Shown piece after piece: positions 26,747 to 37,409 of a stretch of 49,390 nt of DNA. The notes below the pieces were generated by a model that saw nothing but the letters and a program-made list of their open reading frames with translations, did no database searches and was not told the origin of the DNA. Origin of the DNA: Ignavibacteriota bacterium (GTDB taxonomy: Bacteria; Bacteroidota; Ignavibacteria; UBA10030; UBA6906); contig PMJQ01000108.1 in NCBI GenBank assembly GCA_003157485.1, forward strand, positions 4,325 through 53,714, given 5' to 3'. A program made the translations under genes and the position numbers. Each line of letters starts with the position of its first letter. The first letter of the stretch is position 1.

Positions 26747-28570
26747 ATGTCACGACAGGCGCACGAGGAAGAAAGCCCGGCCGCACCGGCGGGACGGCTC
26801 ATGACCGGGGCGGAGATATTCGTTCGCAGTCTCATCGCCGAGAACGTCGAGGTCCTCTTCGGCTATCCGGGGGGAGCGACGATCGGCGTCTACGACGCCC
26901 TGCACGACATCTCGGACATCAATCACGTCCTGACGCGGCACGAACAGGGGGCGACGCACGCCGCGGAAGGGTATGCCAAAGCGACGGGGAAACCCGGCGT
27001 CGTTCTTGTCACATCCGGGCCCGGCGCGACGAACACGGTCACCGGCATCGCGGATGCGATGATGGATTCGATACCGCTTGTCGTTTTTACAGGGCAGGTC
27101 CCGCTCCGCCTCATCGGGAACGACGCGTTCCAGGAGGCGGACATCGTCGGCATCACGCGTCCGGTCACGAAGCACAACTACCTCGTGCGTGACGTCCGCG
27201 AGCTGGCGCAGACGATCAAGGAAGCGTTCTACATTGCCCTGAGCGGGCGCCCGGGCCCGGTCCTCATCGATCTCCCGAAGGACGTCATGGCCCAGAAGAC
27301 CACCTTCGATTATCCCGGGAGCGTCACGCTGAGAAATTACGCTCCCATACTCGACGGGAACCTCCGGCAGATCAGGAAAGCCGCGGAGGTGATAAACGCG
27401 GCAAGCAGGCCGGTCCTGTACGTGGGAGGGGGAGCGATCCTCTCCAACGCCGCTCCGGAGCTGACGGCGCTTGCGCGGAAGCTCCGCTGTCCGGTGACGA
27501 CGACGCTGCACGGGCTCGGGTCGTTCCCCGAGAACGACCCGCTCGCCATGGGGATGCTCGGCATGCACGGCACATGGTATTCCAACATGGCGGTCCATTT
27601 CTGCGACGTCCTCATCGCCGTCGGCGCCCGGTTCGACGACAGGGTCACCGGCAACGTGGATGCGTTTGCCGCAGAGGCGAAGAAGATTCACATCGATATT
27701 GATCCGTCCGCCATCAGCAAAAACGTCAAAGTCGACGTCCCGATCGTCGGCGATGTGAAGCGGGTGCTCGCCGCGCTCCAGGATCTGGTCAACCCCCTGG
27801 AGACGAAGGACTGGCTCCGGACGATCGACGCCTGGAAGGACGAGCATCCCCTCCGCTACAGGAACGGGGAGGAGATCCGTGCGCAGTACGTCATCCAGAA
27901 GCTGGGGGAGATCACGGAGGGGAATGCCATCGTCGTCACGGACGTGGGGCAGCACCAGATGTGGGCCGCGCAGTTCTTCAACTTTGCCCATCCCCGCACG
28001 CACATCACCTCCGGCGGCCTCGGCACGATGGGGTTTTCGCTCCCCGCCGCCATGGGGGCGGTGTTCGGCCGCAGGGATCTCCCTGTCATTTCGATAAGCG
28101 GCGACGGTGGCTTCCAGATGAACAGCCAGGAGATGGCGACGATCGTCCAGCACCGCCTCCCTCTCAAGATATTCGTCATCAACAACGGCTTCCTCGGCAT
28201 GGTCCGGCAGTGGCAGGAGCTGTTCTGGCGGCGGCGGTACTCGCAGGTCGAGCTCGCGAACCCGGATTTCGTGCGCCTTGCGGAGGCGTACGGCTGCACG
28301 GCCTTCCGCGCCACGCGCACCTCCGAGGTGGAGGACGTCCTGCGCAAGGCGATGGCGCACACGGACGGCCCGGTGTTTGCCGAGTTCGTCGTCGCGAAAG
28401 AGGACAACGTCTACCCGATGATCCCCGCGGGGCAGACGATCAATGAGATGATCGATACGCCCGATCCCGTCCCGGGGGGCCGCAACGGCTCCGGAGACGC
28501 AATCGCCACTGTGGAAAAAGGAAAAGCCAGAAAGGTAAGCGTTCATGCCCATGTCCCAAGCAATGCTTAA
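26747..28570 (+). CDS. ilvB: acetolactate synthase, large catalytic subunit
   Basis: This 607-residue thiamine-diphosphate enzyme joins two pyruvates to acetolactate, or pyruvate and 2-ketobutyrate to acetohydroxybutyrate, the first common step of valine, leucine and isoleucine synthesis. E66 in T-R-H-E-Q is the cofactor-activating Glu. G-D-G-G-F-Q-M-N-S-Q-E and the later N-N-G-F-L-G-M-V-R-Q-W form the ThDP/metal motif. F-G-Y-P-G-G near residue 38 opens the fold. The ATG at 26747 has GGAGGG upstream; the frame opens earlier, but only by running into ilvD. The 3' end overlaps ilvN, which suggests coupled translation of the two subunits. Confidence 0.95.
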   Translation: MSRQAHEEESPAAPAGRLMTGAEIFVRSLIAENVEVLFGYPGGATIGVYDALHDISDINHVLTRHEQGATHAAEGYAKATGKPGVVLVTSGPGATNTVTGIADAMMDSIPLVVFTGQVPLRLIGNDAFQEADIVGITRPVTKHNYLVRDVRELAQTIKEAFYIALSGRPGPVLIDLPKDVMAQKTTFDYPGSVTLRNYAPILDGNLRQIRKAAEVINAASRPVLYVGGGAILSNAAPELTALARKLRCPVTTTLHGLGSFPENDPLAMGMLGMHGTWYSNMAVHFCDVLIAVGARFDDRVTGNVDAFAAEAKKIHIDIDPSAISKNVKVDVPIVGDVKRVLAALQDLVNPLETKDWLRTIDAWKDEHPLRYRNGEEIRAQYVIQKLGEITEGNAIVVTDVGQHQMWAAQFFNFAHPRTHITSGGLGTMGFSLPAAMGAVFGRRDLPVISISGDGGFQMNSQEMATIVQHRLPLKIFVINNGFLGMVRQWQELFWRRRYSQVELANPDFVRLAEAYGCTAFRATRTSEVEDVLRKAMAHTDGPVFAEFVVAKEDNVYPMIPAGQTINEMIDTPDPVPGGRNGSGDAIATVEKGKARKVSVHAHVPSNA

Positions 28571-29093
28571 CACGCAGGCGCCCGGCCCCGCCGACGAGAA
28601 GGTCAAGAGGCACACGATCTCGATTCTCGTGCAGAACAAGTTCGGGGCCTTTAACAGGATCGCCGGCCTGTTCGCGGCGAAAGGGTACAACATCGACAGC
28701 CTGAGCGTCGGACCGACGGAGGACGAGGGGGTGTCCCGTATGACGATTGTTGCGCGCGGGGATGATCAGATCATCGAACAGATCACGAAACAGCTGAACA
28801 AGCTCATCGACATCGTCAAGGTGATCGACCTGACGTTCGAGAGCTTCGTCGACAGGGAACTTGTCCTTGTCAAGGTCCATTCGACGAACGACACGCGCCC
28901 CGAGATCATGCAGATCGCGGAGATCTTCCGCGCGAAGGTCGTTGACATCAGCCCGAAAACCCTCACGCTGGAGGCCACCGGGAGCCAGCAGAAGGTCGAT
29001 GCGATTATCAAGATGCTGAAGCCCTTCGCCATCAAGGAGATGGCCCGCACGGGACGGGTCGCACTGAAGCGCGAGTTCCAGGGGGAGGTATGA
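28545..29093 (+). CDS. ilvN: acetolactate synthase, small regulatory subunit
   Basis: The 182-residue protein has the N-terminal ACT domain ([20 protein letters not shown]) that binds valine for feedback inhibition, and the C-terminal domain that activates the catalytic subunit. The ACT residues and length match IlvH/IlvN. The start at 28545 overlaps the end of ilvB by 26 bases; M7 at 28563 is an alternative that would overlap by eight. The stop overlaps the next gene's start (ATGA). The subunit should join IlvB in the cytoplasm and set the rate of the whole pathway. Confidence 0.93.
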   Translation: MPMSQAMLNTQAPGPADEKVKRHTISILVQNKFGAFNRIAGLFAAKGYNIDSLSVGPTEDEGVSRMTIVARGDDQIIEQITKQLNKLIDIVKVIDLTFESFVDRELVLVKVHSTNDTRPEIMQIAEIFRAKVVDISPKTLTLEATGSQQKVDAIIKMLKPFAIKEMARTGRVALKREFQGEV

Positions 29094-30124
29094 TCATCGT
29101 TATGCAGCCGGGGGCCTCCCGGGAACAGGTCGAGCACGTGTTCGAGCAGGTGCGCACGCTCGGCTACCAGGTGCATCCGATCTACGGAGAGCAGAGGACT
29201 GTGATCGCCTGCGTCGGCGACGAGCGGGGGAAATCGCGCCTCCAGGCACTGGATGTCCTCAGCGGCGTCGAGAGCGTTGTCCCCATACTGAAGCCCTACA
29301 AGCTGGCCAGCACGGACTGGAAGCCGGAGAGGACGACGATCAGGCTGGGAGAGGCGGGGTCGCCGGGGTCGGTCACGGTCGGCAACAACCACTTCATCGT
29401 CATGGCGGGACCCTGTTCAGTCGAGAGCCGCGAGCAGATACTGGCGGTTGCGGAGGAGGTCAAGAAGTCGGGGGCGAAAGTCCTCCGGGGCGGGGCGTTC
29501 AAGCCCAGGAGCTCTCCCTACAGCTTCCAGGGGCTCGAGGAGGAGGGACTCCGGCTGCTCGCAGAAGCGAGGGAGAAGACGGGCCTCTTCATCATTACCG
29601 AGGTGATCACACCCACGGACGTCCCCTTGGTGGCGGATTACGCGGACATACTCCAGATCGGCGCGCGCAACATGCAGAATTATGCGCTCCTGAAGGAGGT
29701 GGGCAAGGTACGAAAGCCGGTTGTCCTGAAGCGGGGGATGGCGAACACGGTGAAGGACCTCCTCCTCTCGGCGGAATACATCATGTCGCAGGGGAATTAC
29801 GAGGTGATCCTCTGCGAGCGCGGGATACGGACGTTTGAAGACTACACACGGAACACCTGCGATCTCTCGGCGGTCCCCGCGGTCCACGAGACGAGCCATC
29901 TCCCGATCATCGTCGATCCCAGTCACGGCACCGGCGTCCGGAGCCTCGTCACGCCGATTGCGAAGGCCGCGGTTGCCGCAGGCGCGGACGGTCTGATCAT
30001 CGAAGTCCACCCGAAACCCGAGGAGGCGTTCTCCGATGGGGCCCAGTCGCTGACACCCGCCGGGTTCGCCGACCTGATGGCGTGGGTGAAGAAACTCATT
30101 GACGTGGAAGGCAGAATACTTTAA
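29090..30124 (+). CDS. aroF: 3-deoxy-7-phosphoheptulonate (DAHP) synthase, type I-beta
   Basis: The 344-residue enzyme condenses phosphoenolpyruvate and erythrose 4-phosphate, the first step of the shikimate pathway. An N-terminal ferredoxin-like regulatory domain (about 1-70, [10 protein letters not shown] onward) precedes the barrel with [38 protein letters not shown] and D-P-S-H-G-T-G. These are the substrate- and metal-binding motifs of the type I-beta class. The start overlaps the ilvN stop by four bases (ATGA), so it is a true operon member between ilvN and leuA. An aromatic-pathway enzyme inside a branched-chain operon is unusual and may link the two by shared control. Feedback by Tyr is typical of this domain layout, but is not shown here. 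Confidence 0.93.
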   Translation: MIIVMQPGASREQVEHVFEQVRTLGYQVHPIYGEQRTVIACVGDERGKSRLQALDVLSGVESVVPILKPYKLASTDWKPERTTIRLGEAGSPGSVTVGNNHFIVMAGPCSVESREQILAVAEEVKKSGAKVLRGGAFKPRSSPYSFQGLEEEGLRLLAEAREKTGLFIITEVITPTDVPLVADYADILQIGARNMQNYALLKEVGKVRKPVVLKRGMANTVKDLLLSAEYIMSQGNYEVILCERGIRTFEDYTRNTCDLSAVPAVHETSHLPIIVDPSHGTGVRSLVTPIAKAAVAAGADGLIIEVHPKPEEAFSDGAQSLTPAGFADLMAWVKKLIDVEGRIL

Positions 30125-30137
30125 GGAGAGCATTGCC

Positions 30138-31700
30138 ATGAACGACCGCATTATCGTGTTCGACACAACGCTCCGCGACGGGGAGCAGTCGCCCGGGTGC
30201 AGCATGAACGTGGATGAAAAACTGCGCATGGCCCGGCAGCTCGAACGCCTGAACGTCGACGTGATCGAGGCGGGATTCCCCGTCGCCTCTTCCGGGGATT
30301 TCGAGGCTGTCCGCATGATCGCGGGAACCGTCGAACGCTCATCGGTCGCGGGGCTCTCGCGGGCCATGGCGGGAGACATCGACAGGACGTGGGAAGCGAT
30401 CCGCGGCGCACGCAGGCCCCGCATCCATACGTTCATCGCCACGTCCGACATTCATCTCGCGCACAAACTCAAGAAGACGCGGGAACAGGTTTTGAAGGAT
30501 TCGGTCGAGGCGGTGAAGTATGCCAGGAGCCTCTGCAGCGACGTCGAGTTCTCCTGCGAGGACGCCTCGCGGACCGACATCGGATTCCTGTGCGAGATCG
30601 CCGCAGCGGTGATCGCAGCCGGTGCCACGGTTCTCAATCTTCCCGATACGGTCGGCTACGCGATCCCCGCGGAATACGGCGCCATGTTCAGGGCGATCCG
30701 GGAGCGTGTGGGGGATCTGGGCGGGGCGGTCCTCAGCGCTCACTGTCACAATGATCTCGGCATGGCGGTGGCCAACACGCTCGCGGCGATCGAAAACGGG
30801 GCGCGCCAGGTCGAGTGCACCGTCAACGGCATCGGCGAACGCGCGGGGAACGCGGCGCTGGAGGAGATCGTCCTTGCCCTCAAGGTCCGTGCCGAACGAC
30901 TCGGCGTCGTGACGGGGGTCGATGCCGGGGAGATCTACCGTTCCTCCAGGCTCCTGTCGAGTCTCACAGGGATGCAGGTGCAGAGGAACAAAGCGATCGT
31001 GGGGGCGAACGCGTTCTCCCATGAAGCCGGCATCCATCAGGACGGGATGTTGAAGAGTGCAATCACGTACGAGATCATGACGCCGCAGTCGGTCGGCATC
31101 AAACACAGCACGCTCGTGCTGGGGAAACATTCCGGCCGGCACGCTCTCAGGCAGCGCTATGCGGAACTCGGGTTCGATCTGACGGACGGCGAGCTCGAGA
31201 AGGCATACGCCGGGTTCACGTCGATCGCGGACCAGAAGAAGGAAATATTCGACGAGGAGCTTATCGCGATCCTCGAATCGGGAACGCACGGCTCGGAACA
31301 GGACTACCAGCTCATCGGGCTGCACGTCAGCACGGGGACGAGCGTCCGCCCCACGGCCACCGTGGAGCTCAAGACGGGTGAGGAACGGATGGTCGACTCC
31401 GCCACCGGGGACGGCCCTGTGGACGCCATGTACCGGGCCATGGAACGGCTGACGGGGATCGTCGGAAAACTCCTCGAGTACTCGCTCAAGTCGGTGAGCA
31501 TCGGCCACGACACCGTGGGTGAAGTGTTCGTGCGCGTGGAATTCGACGGCGTCCAGTACAACGGGAGAGCGGTGAGCACCGACGTGATCACCGGCAGCGC
31601 ACGGGCCTACCTCGAAGCGATGAACAGGGCGCTGAACGTGCGCAAACGCAAGGAGGGGCGCGCGAAAGAGGCGATCGCGCTCGCGGCCTCGGTCCTGTGA
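30138..31700 (+). CDS. leuA: 2-isopropylmalate synthase
   Basis: LeuA condenses acetyl-CoA with 2-ketoisovalerate, committing carbon to leucine. The 520 residues include the catalytic barrel with [12 protein letters not shown] at the N-terminus, S-A-H-C-H-N-D-L-G (metal site) and [10 protein letters not shown]. The C-terminal LeuA dimer or regulatory domain (about 390-505) is the site of leucine feedback in the family. The ATG at 30138 has AAGGAG about eight bases upstream; the frame opens 39 bases earlier inside aroF. It is distinguished from the cimA gene downstream by E-Q-S-P-G in place of T-Q-R-E-G. Confidence 0.95.
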   Translation: MNDRIIVFDTTLRDGEQSPGCSMNVDEKLRMARQLERLNVDVIEAGFPVASSGDFEAVRMIAGTVERSSVAGLSRAMAGDIDRTWEAIRGARRPRIHTFIATSDIHLAHKLKKTREQVLKDSVEAVKYARSLCSDVEFSCEDASRTDIGFLCEIAAAVIAAGATVLNLPDTVGYAIPAEYGAMFRAIRERVGDLGGAVLSAHCHNDLGMAVANTLAAIENGARQVECTVNGIGERAGNAALEEIVLALKVRAERLGVVTGVDAGEIYRSSRLLSSLTGMQVQRNKAIVGANAFSHEAGIHQDGMLKSAITYEIMTPQSVGIKHSTLVLGKHSGRHALRQRYAELGFDLTDGELEKAYAGFTSIADQKKEIFDEELIAILESGTHGSEQDYQLIGLHVSTGTSVRPTATVELKTGEERMVDSATGDGPVDAMYRAMERLTGIVGKLLEYSLKSVSIGHDTVGEVFVRVEFDGVQYNGRAVSTDVITGSARAYLEAMNRALNVRKRKEGRAKEAIALAASVL

Positions 31701-31728
31701 CGATGATCTCAAGGGAGGAAGTACGCCG

Positions 31729-33141
31729 ATGAACGCGCCGAAGCCGAAAACCCTTTTTGAAAAGGTGTGGGAGTCGCACGTTGTGCACCAGGAACCGGAG
31801 GCTCCCGCCGTCCTCTATATCGACCTCCACCTGGTTCATGAAGTCACATCCCCCCAGGCGTTCGCCGGGCTCCGTTCCCGCGGGCTCACGGTGCGGAGGC
31901 CCGGGAGGACCGTCGCCACGGTCGACCACAGCATCCCCACGGGGGATCCGTCTCTGCCGCTCACCGACCCGCTCGCCTCAAAGCAGATCGCGCAGATGGA
32001 GGAAAATGCCCGCCGGGGGGGCATACGGTTTTTCGGAATGTCGAGCGCGGGCCGCGGGATCGTCCACGTCATCGGTCCCGAGCTCGGGCTCACGCATCCG
32101 GGAATGACCGTCGTCTGCGGGGACAGTCACACATCGACGCACGGCGCTTTCGGTGCGCTCGCCTTCGGCATCGGGACGAGCGAGGTGGAACACGTGCTGG
32201 CGACGCAGTGCCTGCTGCAGCGCCGGCCCGGTGTGTTTGAAATCCGGATCGAGGGGAAGCGGGGGCCCGGCGTCACGGCAAAGGATATCGTGCTTGCGCT
32301 CCTCGCACGGATTGGCGTCGGAGGGGGGACAGGACACGTGTTCGAATACACGGGCCCGGCGGTCGGTGCGCTCTCGATGGAGGAGCGGATGACGATATGC
32401 AATATGTCCATCGAGGGGGGCGCACGGGCGGGGATGATGGCGCCGGATGACACGACGTTTGAATACATCGCCGGGAGGGAATTCTCGCCGCGCGGCGAGG
32501 AGTGGGACCGTGCAGTGGCCGGATGGCGGGCCCTTCCGACCGACGACGGGGCGGTTTTTGACAGGTCACTGACGCTCGATATCTCGGACCTGTCGCCGAT
32601 GATCACGTTCGGGACGAATCCCGGCATGGGTCTGGCGGTGGGCGGCCCCGTCCCGCGGCCTGAGGACGTCAAAGACCCCTCGCAAAGGTCGGCGCTCAGG
32701 AAGGCGCTGGAGTACATGAACCTGACCCCGGGCGAGCCCCTCCTCGGCCGTCCGGTCAACGTCGTCTTCATCGGGAGCTGCACGAACGGGCGCCTCTCCG
32801 ATCTGCGTCTTGCGGCCTCGGTTCTCCGCGGGCGGAAGGTCGACCCCGCCGTACGCGTGCTCGTCGTTCCCGGATCGCAGGCGGTGAAGCGCCAGGCGGA
32901 GGCGGAAGGGCTTGACAGGGTATTCACGTCGGCCGGTGCGGAATGGCGCGAAGCCGGATGCTCGATGTGCATCGCGATGAATGGCGACCAGCTCTCGCCG
33001 GGCCAGTACGCTGTCAGCACGAGCAACAGGAATTTCGAGGGACGGCAGGGAAAGGGAGGCAGGACGTTTCTGGCTTCACCGCTGACGGCGGCGGCGAGCG
33101 CTGTGACCGGCAAAATCACCGACGTCCGGACGCTTTCATAG
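31729..33141 (+). CDS. leuC: 3-isopropylmalate dehydratase, large subunit
   Basis: The 470-residue subunit carries the catalytic [4Fe-4S] cluster. Family cysteines are in F-I-G-S-C-T-N-G-R and the late [14 protein letters not shown] and [12 protein letters not shown] are other active-site marks. It isomerises 2- and 3-isopropylmalate with LeuD, and also acts on citramalate to make methylmalate in the CimA route, so one enzyme serves both leucine and isoleucine. GGGAGGA precedes the ATG. The leuD gene follows 14 bases later. The enzyme is cytoplasmic. Confidence 0.95.
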   Translation: MNAPKPKTLFEKVWESHVVHQEPEAPAVLYIDLHLVHEVTSPQAFAGLRSRGLTVRRPGRTVATVDHSIPTGDPSLPLTDPLASKQIAQMEENARRGGIRFFGMSSAGRGIVHVIGPELGLTHPGMTVVCGDSHTSTHGAFGALAFGIGTSEVEHVLATQCLLQRRPGVFEIRIEGKRGPGVTAKDIVLALLARIGVGGGTGHVFEYTGPAVGALSMEERMTICNMSIEGGARAGMMAPDDTTFEYIAGREFSPRGEEWDRAVAGWRALPTDDGAVFDRSLTLDISDLSPMITFGTNPGMGLAVGGPVPRPEDVKDPSQRSALRKALEYMNLTPGEPLLGRPVNVVFIGSCTNGRLSDLRLAASVLRGRKVDPAVRVLVVPGSQAVKRQAEAEGLDRVFTSAGAEWREAGCSMCIAMNGDQLSPGQYAVSTSNRNFEGRQGKGGRTFLASPLTAAASAVTGKITDVRTLS

Positions 33142-33155
33142 GAAGGAACAGGCTC

Positions 33156-33749
33156 ATGGAGAAATTCACCCGGTTCTCGTCGCGTGTCGTCCCGCTCCTG
33201 GTGGACAACATCGACACCGATCAGATCATACCGGCCCGGTTCCTCAAGGTGACGGACAAGCAGGGGCTGGGAGACAACCTGTTTGCGGACTGGCGGTTCA
33301 ATGCCGACGGCACGCCCCGGCCCGATTTTGTCCTGAACATGCCCGCGCACCGGGGGGCGCAGATCCTTCTTGCGGGAGACAACTTCGGGTGCGGTTCATC
33401 GCGCGAACACGCTCCCTGGGCGCTTGCGGGATTCGGTTTCCGGGTCGTGATCAGCACCTCGTTTGCCGATATTTTTTCAAACAACGCAATGAAAAACAGC
33501 ATCCTCCCCCTTGCGCTGGCCGCGGGAGACCATGCCCGGCTCGCCGCACTTCTCGGCGCGGACCCCCGCACGGAGCTGACGGTCGACCTCCCGTCACAGG
33601 CCCTTCTCGTTCCGGGAGGGGCCGCGATGCGGTTCCCCATTGACGGTTTCGCAAAGACCTGTCTTCTGAACGGCGTGGATGAACTCGGGTACCTGTTCCG
33701 GTTTACGGAGGAGATCGAGGCGTTCGAACGTACAACATCGCGGAGTTGA
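33156..33749 (+). CDS. leuD: 3-isopropylmalate dehydratase, small subunit
   Basis: The 197-residue protein is the swivelling domain partner of LeuC. It shows [13 protein letters not shown] and [16 protein letters not shown], the substrate-recognition loop of the family. The ATG at 33156 gives the normal length and has GGAAGGA upstream; the frame is open for another 213 bases inside leuC, but that part is a shadow. It should form the isomerase with LeuC for both leucine and citramalate-derived intermediates. Confidence 0.95.
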   Translation: MEKFTRFSSRVVPLLVDNIDTDQIIPARFLKVTDKQGLGDNLFADWRFNADGTPRPDFVLNMPAHRGAQILLAGDNFGCGSSREHAPWALAGFGFRVVISTSFADIFSNNAMKNSILPLALAAGDHARLAALLGADPRTELTVDLPSQALLVPGGAAMRFPIDGFAKTCLLNGVDELGYLFRFTEEIEAFERTTSRS

Positions 33750-33752
33750 GAG

Positions 33753-35309
33753 ATGCGCGTCCAGGTGTACGACACGACGTTGCGCGACGGCACGCAGAGG
33801 GAGGGGATATCGCTCTCGTGTGACGACAAGCTCAGGATCGCCAGGAAGCTGGACGACCTGGGCGTTGCATTCATCGAAGGCGGGTGGCCCGGCTCGAACC
33901 CCAAGGACGTCGAGTTCTTTTCCCGCGCGAAGGACGTCCGCTGGAATCACGCCGTGATCACGTCGTTCGGCTCCACGTGCCGCGTCGGCGGCCGGCCGGA
34001 GGAGGACCCCAATATTGCCGCGCTCATCGATTCGGCGACAACCGTGTGCGCTCTCGTCGGGAAGACCTCCCTGTTTCACGTCAGGGAAGTTCTGAGGACC
34101 GATGCGAAGGAAAACCTACGGATCATCCGCGAGAGCACGGCGTATCTCGTCGGGCGGGGACGGAGGGTGTTTTACGACGCCGAGCATTTCTTCGACGGGT
34201 TCAAGCTCGACGCGGAATACGCGCTGGAGACGCTCCGCGCCGCTTCCGGAGGCGGGGCGGAGGTTCTCGTTCTCTGTGATACGAACGGGGGGACGATGCC
34301 GTGGGAGATTGCGGAAATCGTCTCCCGCGTCCGGGAGGCCGTGGACGTCCCCCTGGGGATCCACACGCACAATGACGCGGAGTGTGCCGTGGCGAACTCC
34401 CTTGCGGCGGTGCGCGGGGGATGCATCCAGGTGCAGGGGACGATCAACGGCTACGGCGAACGATGCGGAAACGCGAACCTCGTTTCGGCGATCGCAGATC
34501 TCACGCTCAAGCTCCGCATGGAATGTCTCCCGGAGGGGAACCTGGCGCGCCTCACCGAGACCGCCCACTACGTCGCCGAAATCGCCAATCTCTCGCCGGA
34601 CGCCCACCTTGCCTATGTCGGGAAATCGGCGTTCGCACACAAGGGGGGAATCCACGTCGCGGCCATACGGCGGAACCCCGATTCGTACCAGCATGTCGAT
34701 CCCGCACTTGTGGGAAACACGATGCGGGTCGTCGTGTCGGAGCTCTCCGGGCGCGCGAACATCGTCAGCAAGTCCGAGGAATTCGGGTTTGTCAACGTCG
34801 ACACGGGGAGGATCAGCCAGGTTCTGGATCAGATCAAAGCCCTGGAGGCGAAAGGGTTCTCCTTCGAGGCGGCGGAAGCGTCGGTCGCGCTCATGATGCA
34901 GCGGCAGCAGGAGAACTACGCCCCCCCCTTCACGCTCATCGACCTCACGGTGAACGTCGAGCACAGGGAGGGGAGGGGGATATTCGCGGAGGCGACGGTC
35001 AAGTTGAACGTCGGAGGGAACGTCCTCCACACGGTGGCGGAGGGAAACGGCCCGGTCAACGCGCTCGACACCGCGGTCAGAAAGGCCCTGACGCCCGTGT
35101 ACCCGAAGCTCTCCGGGTTCCGGCTCGCAGACTACAAGGTGAGGATCCTCGACGGCGGGAGCGGGACCGCCGCAACGACGCGCGTTCTCATAGAGACGAG
35201 AAACGGAACGCGCAGGTGGAGCACCGTCGGCGCGAGCGCCAACATCATCGAGGCGAGCTGGCGCGCCCTTTCCGACAGCATTGAATACGGGCTGACAACG
35301 ACGTCCTGA
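33753..35309 (+). CDS. cimA: citramalate synthase
   Basis: CimA condenses pyruvate and acetyl-CoA to (R)-citramalate, which LeuCD and LeuB turn into 2-ketobutyrate for isoleucine. This bypasses threonine deaminase. The 518 residues include D-T-T-L-R-D-G-T-Q-R-E-G, F-D-A-type barrel strands, I-H-T-H-N-D-A-E-C-A-V-A-N-S and G-Y-G-E-R-C-G-N-A-N, all diagnostic of the CimA branch and not of LeuA. A C-terminal dimer domain (about 395-510) probably senses isoleucine. It starts three bases after leuD. Its place between leuD and leuB is what one expects if the isoleucine branch is made by this operon. Confidence 0.94.
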   Translation: MRVQVYDTTLRDGTQREGISLSCDDKLRIARKLDDLGVAFIEGGWPGSNPKDVEFFSRAKDVRWNHAVITSFGSTCRVGGRPEEDPNIAALIDSATTVCALVGKTSLFHVREVLRTDAKENLRIIRESTAYLVGRGRRVFYDAEHFFDGFKLDAEYALETLRAASGGGAEVLVLCDTNGGTMPWEIAEIVSRVREAVDVPLGIHTHNDAECAVANSLAAVRGGCIQVQGTINGYGERCGNANLVSAIADLTLKLRMECLPEGNLARLTETAHYVAEIANLSPDAHLAYVGKSAFAHKGGIHVAAIRRNPDSYQHVDPALVGNTMRVVVSELSGRANIVSKSEEFGFVNVDTGRISQVLDQIKALEAKGFSFEAAEASVALMMQRQQENYAPPFTLIDLTVNVEHREGRGIFAEATVKLNVGGNVLHTVAEGNGPVNALDTAVRKALTPVYPKLSGFRLADYKVRILDGGSGTAATTRVLIETRNGTRRWSTVGASANIIEASWRALSDSIEYGLTTTS

Positions 35310-35321
35310 ACGAAAGAGCGC

Positions 35322-36389
35322 ATGAAAGCAGCCATCATACTTCTCCCGGGGGACGGGATCGGTCCGGAGGTGACCGGTGCGGCGCGCAGCGTCCTGGATC
35401 GCGTCGCGCAGATGCGGGGGCACGAATTCAGTTTCACGACACACCGTATCGGGGGATGCTCCATCGACGCATCCGGAGTCGCACTGACGAAGGAAGTCCT
35501 CGAGTCCTGTGCGCGGGCGGACGCAGTGCTTCTCGGAGCGGTCGGGGGCCCGAAGTGGGATAACCCCGGGGCGGCCGTCAGGCCCGAGCAGGGCCTCCTG
35601 GCGCTGCGCAAGGGGCTCGGGCTCTACGCAAATCTGAGGCCCGTCAGGCCCCACGCCCGGCTTCTCGACGCGTCCCCGATCAAGCCGGACCACCTCAAAG
35701 GGGTCGATCTCCTCGTGCTGAGGGAGCTGACCGGAGGGCTCTATTTCGGGATGCCGCGCGGCCGGGACGAGGTCGATGGCCGGCTCCGCGCGTTCGACAC
35801 GATGGAGTATTACGAGTACGAGATCAGGCGCATCCTTGTTCTGGCCTTCCGCCTCGCCGGGGGGAGGCGGAAGAAGGTCACGTCGGTGGACAAGGCGAAT
35901 ATCCTCGAGACGTCCCGCCTCTGGCGGGCGACCGCCGCCGACGTCGCTCGGGATTTCCCCGGCGTCACGCTCGAGAACATGCTCGTGGACACTGCGGCGA
36001 TGCGGCTCATTGCGCAGCCCGCGGGATTCGACGTCCTCGTGACGGAAAACATGTTCGGCGACATACTGACGGACGAGGCGTCCGTGCTTGCGGGCTCGAT
36101 GGGCCTCCTCCCCTCGGCCTCGATCGGGGAATCCGGCCCCGGCCTGTACGAGCCGATACACGGCTCCGCCCCCGACATCGCCGGAAAAGGCATCGCCAAT
36201 CCGGTGGGGGCGATACTGAGCGCGGCGCTCCTCCTCCGGCATTCGCTCGGCCTGGAGGCCGAAGCGCAGGCGGTCGAGCGGGCGGTGGACCGGGCTATTG
36301 CCGACGGATTCCGCACGGCGGACATACGGGGCTCCGGAAGCACGGAAGCGGTCACCGGAGGTGTGGTGGAGAGGATAACTTTCATTTAG
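35322..36389 (+). CDS. leuB: 3-isopropylmalate dehydrogenase
   Basis: The 355-residue NAD-dependent enzyme oxidises and decarboxylates 3-isopropylmalate, and in the CimA route 3-methylmalate. Family motifs are [52 protein letters not shown] and H-G-S-A-P-D-I-A-G. The R-E-L-T-G-G-x-Y-F-G form is the LeuB type, not isocitrate dehydrogenase. It is cytoplasmic and follows cimA by 12 bases. Confidence 0.95.
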   Translation: MKAAIILLPGDGIGPEVTGAARSVLDRVAQMRGHEFSFTTHRIGGCSIDASGVALTKEVLESCARADAVLLGAVGGPKWDNPGAAVRPEQGLLALRKGLGLYANLRPVRPHARLLDASPIKPDHLKGVDLLVLRELTGGLYFGMPRGRDEVDGRLRAFDTMEYYEYEIRRILVLAFRLAGGRRKKVTSVDKANILETSRLWRATAADVARDFPGVTLENMLVDTAAMRLIAQPAGFDVLVTENMFGDILTDEASVLAGSMGLLPSASIGESGPGLYEPIHGSAPDIAGKGIANPVGAILSAALLLRHSLGLEAEAQAVERAVDRAIADGFRTADIRGSGSTEAVTGGVVERITFI

Positions 36390-36401
36390 AGAGGCGGTCC
36401 G

Positions 36402-37361
36402 ATGGGGATGGAATCGACATATGTCTGGATGAACGGCGAGCTCGTGGACTACGCTCATGCGACTGTGCATTTTCTCACCCCGGCGCTTCACTACGGGGCG
36501 GGAGTATTCGAAGGCATACGGTGCTACGACACGGAGCGGGGTCCGGCGGTTTTCCGGCTGGAGGACCATATTGAACGGCTCCTAAAGTCGGCGCACGTGT
36601 TCGGGTTCCGCCCTCTCCCCTGGTCGGCGGAAGAACTCGCCGGGGCGGCATCCCGTACGGTCGCCGCAAACGGATTCCGCGAGTGCTACATCAGGCCGCT
36701 TGTGTATCTCTCGGGCGGAGGGTGGAACCTGAATGTCGACATGGGTGAACCGGCCGTCGGGATCGCCGTATGGGAGTGGAAGAACTATCTCGGCGCCGAG
36801 GCCCGTGAACGGGGGGTCCGCGCGAATATCTCGTCGTTCACCCGCCATCATCCGAACGTGATGATGACGAAGGCCAAGATCAGCGGGAATTATGCAAACA
36901 GTTTTCTGGCGAAAACCGAGTCGGTCCGGCTCGGCTTCGAGGAGGCGATAATGCTCGACCCCCAGGGATATGTCGCAGAATGCACGGGGGAGAACATCTT
37001 CGTGGTCAGGAAAGGGGCGATACTCACGCCGTCGCTCGCTCCTGTCCTTGAGGGGATAACGCGCGATTCCGTCGTCACGCTCGCCCGCGATGCGGGGTAC
37101 GAGGTTGCGGAAGGGCCTGTCTCGCGCGATCAGCTTTATGGTGCGGATGAGGTTTTCGTCTGCGGAACGGCATCCGAGGTCATCGGGCTTCGCGAGATCG
37201 ATTTCCGGGCCATCGGGTCGGGAACGACGGGCCCCGTGACGCGGGCGCTGCAGACGGCGTTTCACTCTGCGGTGCACGGGACAGGCCGCCGCTCGGCGGA
37301 GTGGCTCCGCTGTGTCGGGGATCCCGGAAATCTCGCCCTCAGAAAAACAGGCACGGATTGA
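36402..37361 (+). CDS. ilvE: branched-chain amino acid aminotransferase (operon copy)
   Basis: The 319-residue PLP enzyme of fold type IV adds the amino group to the keto acids of Val, Leu and Ile. The cofactor Lys is K159 in T-K-A-K-I-S-G-N-Y-A-N-S. L-H-Y-G-A-G-V-F-E-G-I-R near residue 29, E-A-I-M-L-D and E-C-T-G-E-N-I-F-V-V further on are the expected signatures. C-G-T-A-S-E-V is the phosphate-binding end. The C-terminal tail (about 295-319) is longer than usual and not conserved-looking. A second homologue lies at 45478-46458 outside the operon. Confidence 0.94.
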   Translation: MGMESTYVWMNGELVDYAHATVHFLTPALHYGAGVFEGIRCYDTERGPAVFRLEDHIERLLKSAHVFGFRPLPWSAEELAGAASRTVAANGFRECYIRPLVYLSGGGWNLNVDMGEPAVGIAVWEWKNYLGAEARERGVRANISSFTRHHPNVMMTKAKISGNYANSFLAKTESVRLGFEEAIMLDPQGYVAECTGENIFVVRKGAILTPSLAPVLEGITRDSVVTLARDAGYEVAEGPVSRDQLYGADEVFVCGTASEVIGLREIDFRAIGSGTTGPVTRALQTAFHSAVHGTGRRSAEWLRCVGDPGNLALRKTGTD

Positions 37362-37409
37362 ACAGGTTCGTCAACTGCAACCACAACACAGGTCAAGGAG
37401 AACGGAAGA

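Noticed and set aside
26750-28693. 647-codon open frame on the minus strand
   Set aside because: It is opposite ilvB, which has clear catalytic residues. The product is low-complexity and charged.
34116-36569. 817-codon open frame on the minus strand
   Set aside because: It lies wholly opposite cimA, leuB and the start of ilvE, whose motifs are unmistakable. The translation is Arg/Pro-rich without any domain, typical of antisense frames in G+C-rich genes.
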